6,791 nt of DNA, taken from assembly GCA_002342225.1 (NCBI GenBank), contig DDPO01000059.1:1-6791 (forward strand). Direction: 5' to 3'. Below are positions 5,241-6,791 of this stretch, one piece after another. Source of the DNA: Bdellovibrionaceae bacterium UBA2466. GTDB taxonomy: Bacteria; Bdellovibrionota; FAC87; UBA2466. The first letter of the stretch is position 1; the number at the start of each line of letters is the position of its first letter. Position numbers and translations under genes: made by a program. The notes beneath the pieces are model-generated. The model ran no database searches and was not told the DNA's origin. It saw only the letters and a list, made by a program, of their open reading frames with translations.

Positions 5241-6102
5241 ATTTTCTAGGGCCTCGGCAAGGTCTCCAAGCCAGCCACATCAAAGATGGTTTGTTTAAAA
5301 GTGTGAAGAAGTTAGGCCACATAACTTCCTTCCAGAGCTTTTTTTTTCCATCTAATAAGCACTCCATTTCCGCATCGGATACCCCCTGCCACCAAGCACG
5401 TCTTCTAAAATAAGATTGCTTCAGTCTTTCATGACCTATTTGATGAAAGACGATAATCGATGGATCATAGAAAAAGCAGAATCCGAGTCTTTCAATTTTA
5501 ATTAATGTGAGAGTTTCATCATTGCTTCTCAAGTCTCCAGTCCGACGATTCATCTTCAGGTCAAAAAACCCGACTTGCTTGATCAGTGGTTTCGGAACTA
5601 CTAAGTTAGCAGAGCACAAAGTTCGCGCAGGAGTTTTTTGAAAAACCTTTCCTAGATCTATTCGGCTAAGATAGTTTTCCAAAAAAGCTCCGTACCATCT
5701 AGGTAACTGCGATTTAAAATCTAATAAAACTTTTCCTCCCAAGCAGTCTGTTTCAATATTCAAGCGTTCATAACGATGCATGATACGCTCTATCCATTGG
5801 GGGTGGGGGATGATATCGTCATCAATAAAAGCGATTAATTTTCCCTTAGCAGCTTTTGCTCCCCTGTTTCGAGCAAAGTTAGAGCCGATTCTGTTTTCAT
5901 AAAACACTGTCAGATTATTTATTGAGGATGAAATAGTATTTAGAAAAAGCTGTGTGTCATCATTTGAGTTATTGTTTACGATAATTATTTCCCACAAATC
6001 TGGTGAGGCGCTTTGATTCATTAGAGCCTCGAGCAACTGCTCTAATCGGTAACGTCTGTTTCGAGTGGGAATCACTATCGATAGAAATAATTGAGGGTTC
6101 AT
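5167..6102 (-). CDS. GT2 family glycosyltransferase (GT-A)
   Basis: A complete 311-residue GT-A enzyme of the EpsH/WcaA-like GT2 group acting in cytoplasmic polysaccharide assembly. Motifs in order: SIVIPTRNRRYRL (8-20); WEIIIVNNNSNDDT (37-50); RIGSNFARNRGAKAAKG (71-87); LIAFIDDDIIPHPQWIE (89-105) with the DDD metal site at 94-96; and CLGGKVLLDF (120-129). Then come LCSANLVVPKP (162-172) and RRTGDLRSNDETL (186-198), the latter giving the 'G..L.SNDE' acceptor-side acidic pair found in this subgroup. It continues with VFHQIGHERL (218-227) and SYFRRRAWWQGVSDAE (230-245), also typical. The N-terminus is well placed, with the first strand at residue 7. The ATG overlaps the stop of the upstream GT4 gene by one base (TAATG), and no Shine-Dalgarno is present, so translation is probably coupled. 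A run of nine A (sense strand) interrupts codons 252-255. The last 74 bp overlap the convergent 4485-5240 gene. The sugar donor is unknown. Confidence 0.93.
   Translation of the reverse strand: MNPQLFLSIVIPTRNRRYRLEQLLEALMNQSASPDLWEIIIVNNNSNDDTQLFLNTISSSINNLTVFYENRIGSNFARNRGAKAAKGKLIAFIDDDIIPHPQWIERIMHRYERLNIETDCLGGKVLLDFKSQLPRWYGAFLENYLSRIDLGKVFQKTPARTLCSANLVVPKPLIKQVGFFDLKMNRRTGDLRSNDETLTLIKIERLGFCFFYDPSIIVFHQIGHERLKQSYFRRRAWWQGVSDAEMECLLDGKKKLWKEVMWPNFFTLLNKPSLMWLAWRPCRGPRKFSLALQGQLALGRIIGGTWALLRM
5339..5347 (-). repeat. A9 homopolymer inside the GT2 coding region
   Basis: Nine consecutive T on the plus strand, i.e. A9 on the coding strand, encode the end of Gly252 and Lys253-255. It is the longest homopolymer I noticed in the window. 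Such tracts can slip during replication or transcription, which would change the C-terminal 60 residues of this glycosyltransferase. No evidence of switching is visible in a single sequence. Confidence 0.6.
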
Positions 6103-6791
6103 TAAGTGTTGCTTTTGATTTTAAGGATTGAATCAATTTGGTTGTAATACTTCAGACCAAGTTGATGCCACTGAAAAGATACTAATTCTGTAGGATTTGG
6201 TTTCTGCCAAGTTTGAGTATTGAGAAGTCGATTTTGAAAGTTATTAATAGAATCAACATAAAGACCGCTCAAACCGGTGAAGAATCCACGAGCTCCGATC
6301 GGAGTAGTCAACACCGGACATCCATTGCCTAAACATTCAATCAGTTTAACATTGCTTCCAGAACCCGACAGCATCGGGTTTAGAGCTATCTCGGCATTTT
6401 GAAAAAAGGGAGTAAGGTCATTTCTAGTGCCAAATCTCAACATATTGTTGGGAAGTGTGAAGTTTGGATTCACATCTCCCACTATCCAGAGGCACCATTT
6501 TTCAGCAATACTTGGGGCTGAAAAGATCGGTATTAAGTATTTGAGAGCCTTTAAGTTATGAATTGAGTGAGAGGCCAAAAGAAGCGCAGTTCGTTTTTGG
6601 GTGCTTGAGAAATCAGGAGCCGGATTGACTTTCAAATCTGAGCAGTAAATATCAAATCCATTCTCCACAATAGAGATATGTTTGTGCGGAACAATTTTTT
6701 CAAACTCACGTTGATCTTTGGAGCTTACGGCCACAACGAGGTCAGCCTCTTCAAGTGCTCTCTGCTCAGCCCGTTTCAGGGGGGCTAGTAG
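6102..6791 (-). CDS. GT4 family glycosyltransferase, C-terminal part (5' end beyond right edge)
   Basis: The frame is open through to the right edge (229 codons inside the window). An internal GTG at 6734 could be mistaken for the start, but the codons before it encode KRAEQRALEEADLV, which joins VAVSSKDQREF. This E-x-x-ADLVVAVS pattern is the classical end of the N-terminal domain in GT4 enzymes, so the true start is outside. Next comes VENGFDI (the 'PNGVD' motif), and then ALLLASHSIHNLKALKYL, opening the donor-binding domain. A WIVGDVNP strand follows. The active-site block is NPMLSGSGSNVKLIECLGNG (window residues about 138-157, counted from the right edge), followed by CPVLTTPIGARGF. It holds the GSGxxxK and LIE signature that binds the nucleotide sugar. 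The enzyme would add a sugar to the lipid-linked intermediate. The stop overlaps the ATG of the 5167-6102 gene by one base, so the two form a unit. Confidence 0.93.
   Translation of the reverse strand, partial: LLAPLKRAEQRALEEADLVVAVSSKDQREFEKIVPHKHISIVENGFDIYCSDLKVNPAPDFSSTQKRTALLLASHSIHNLKALKYLIPIFSAPSIAEKWCLWIVGDVNPNFTLPNNMLRFGTRNDLTPFFQNAEIALNPMLSGSGSNVKLIECLGNGCPVLTTPIGARGFFTGLSGLYVDSINNFQNRLLNTQTWQKPNPTELVSFQWHQLGLKYYNQIDSILKIKSNT

Noticed and set aside
6102..6734. GTG at 6734 as the true start of the right-edge GT4 gene
   Set aside because: Nineteen upstream codons to the window edge are open and encode the conserved E-x-x-ADLV segment that precedes VAVS, so the gene starts outside the window.

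Overview
The window is a densely packed block of glycosyltransferase genes from a surface-polysaccharide locus (O-antigen, capsule or exopolysaccharide type). The DNA is AT-rich (GC roughly 40% by eye), uses the standard code, and fits a Gram-negative or other envelope-polysaccharide-making bacterium. I cannot place it more precisely. No sugar-nucleotide synthesis gene, flippase, tRNA, insertion sequence or CRISPR array is visible.

Layout from left to right. (1) Positions 1-107, minus strand, hold the N-terminus of a GT2 glycosyltransferase that continues past the left edge. (2) Positions 108-572 have no intact gene. They appear to hold two gene remnants placed head to head: on the minus strand (about 317 to 73) a frameshifted, hydrophobic stretch resembling the end of an O-antigen ligase/polymerase, and on the plus strand (312-560) an open frame resembling the C-terminal domain of a sugar C-methyltransferase. 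Two inverted repeats lie where they meet. (3) 573-1685 minus, GT4. (4) 1697-2578 plus, GT2. (5) 2555-3748 minus, a divergent GT-B glycosyltransferase. (6) 3733-4452 minus, a GT32-like DXD enzyme. (7) 4485-5240 plus, a GT2 of the polyprenyl/dolichyl-phosphate sugar type, apparently lacking its usual C-terminal membrane part. (8) 5167-6102 minus, GT2. (9) 6102-6791 minus, the C-terminal part of a GT4 enzyme whose start lies beyond the right edge.

The organisation is unusual for such a locus. The two plus-strand genes are wedged between minus-strand genes, with divergent gaps of only 11 and 32 bp and convergent 3' overlaps of 24 and 74 bp. Minus-strand neighbours overlap by 16 nt (3733-3748) and 1 nt (6102), as expected for coupled translation. 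Together the enzymes would add successive sugars to a lipid-linked repeat unit at the inner face of the cytoplasmic membrane. The DPM1-like enzyme could instead charge a polyprenyl-phosphate carrier with a single sugar. Donor and acceptor specificities cannot be read from the sequence. I see no sign of a defence or other novel system; the notable points are the hidden partial gene, the two remnants and the strand architecture.
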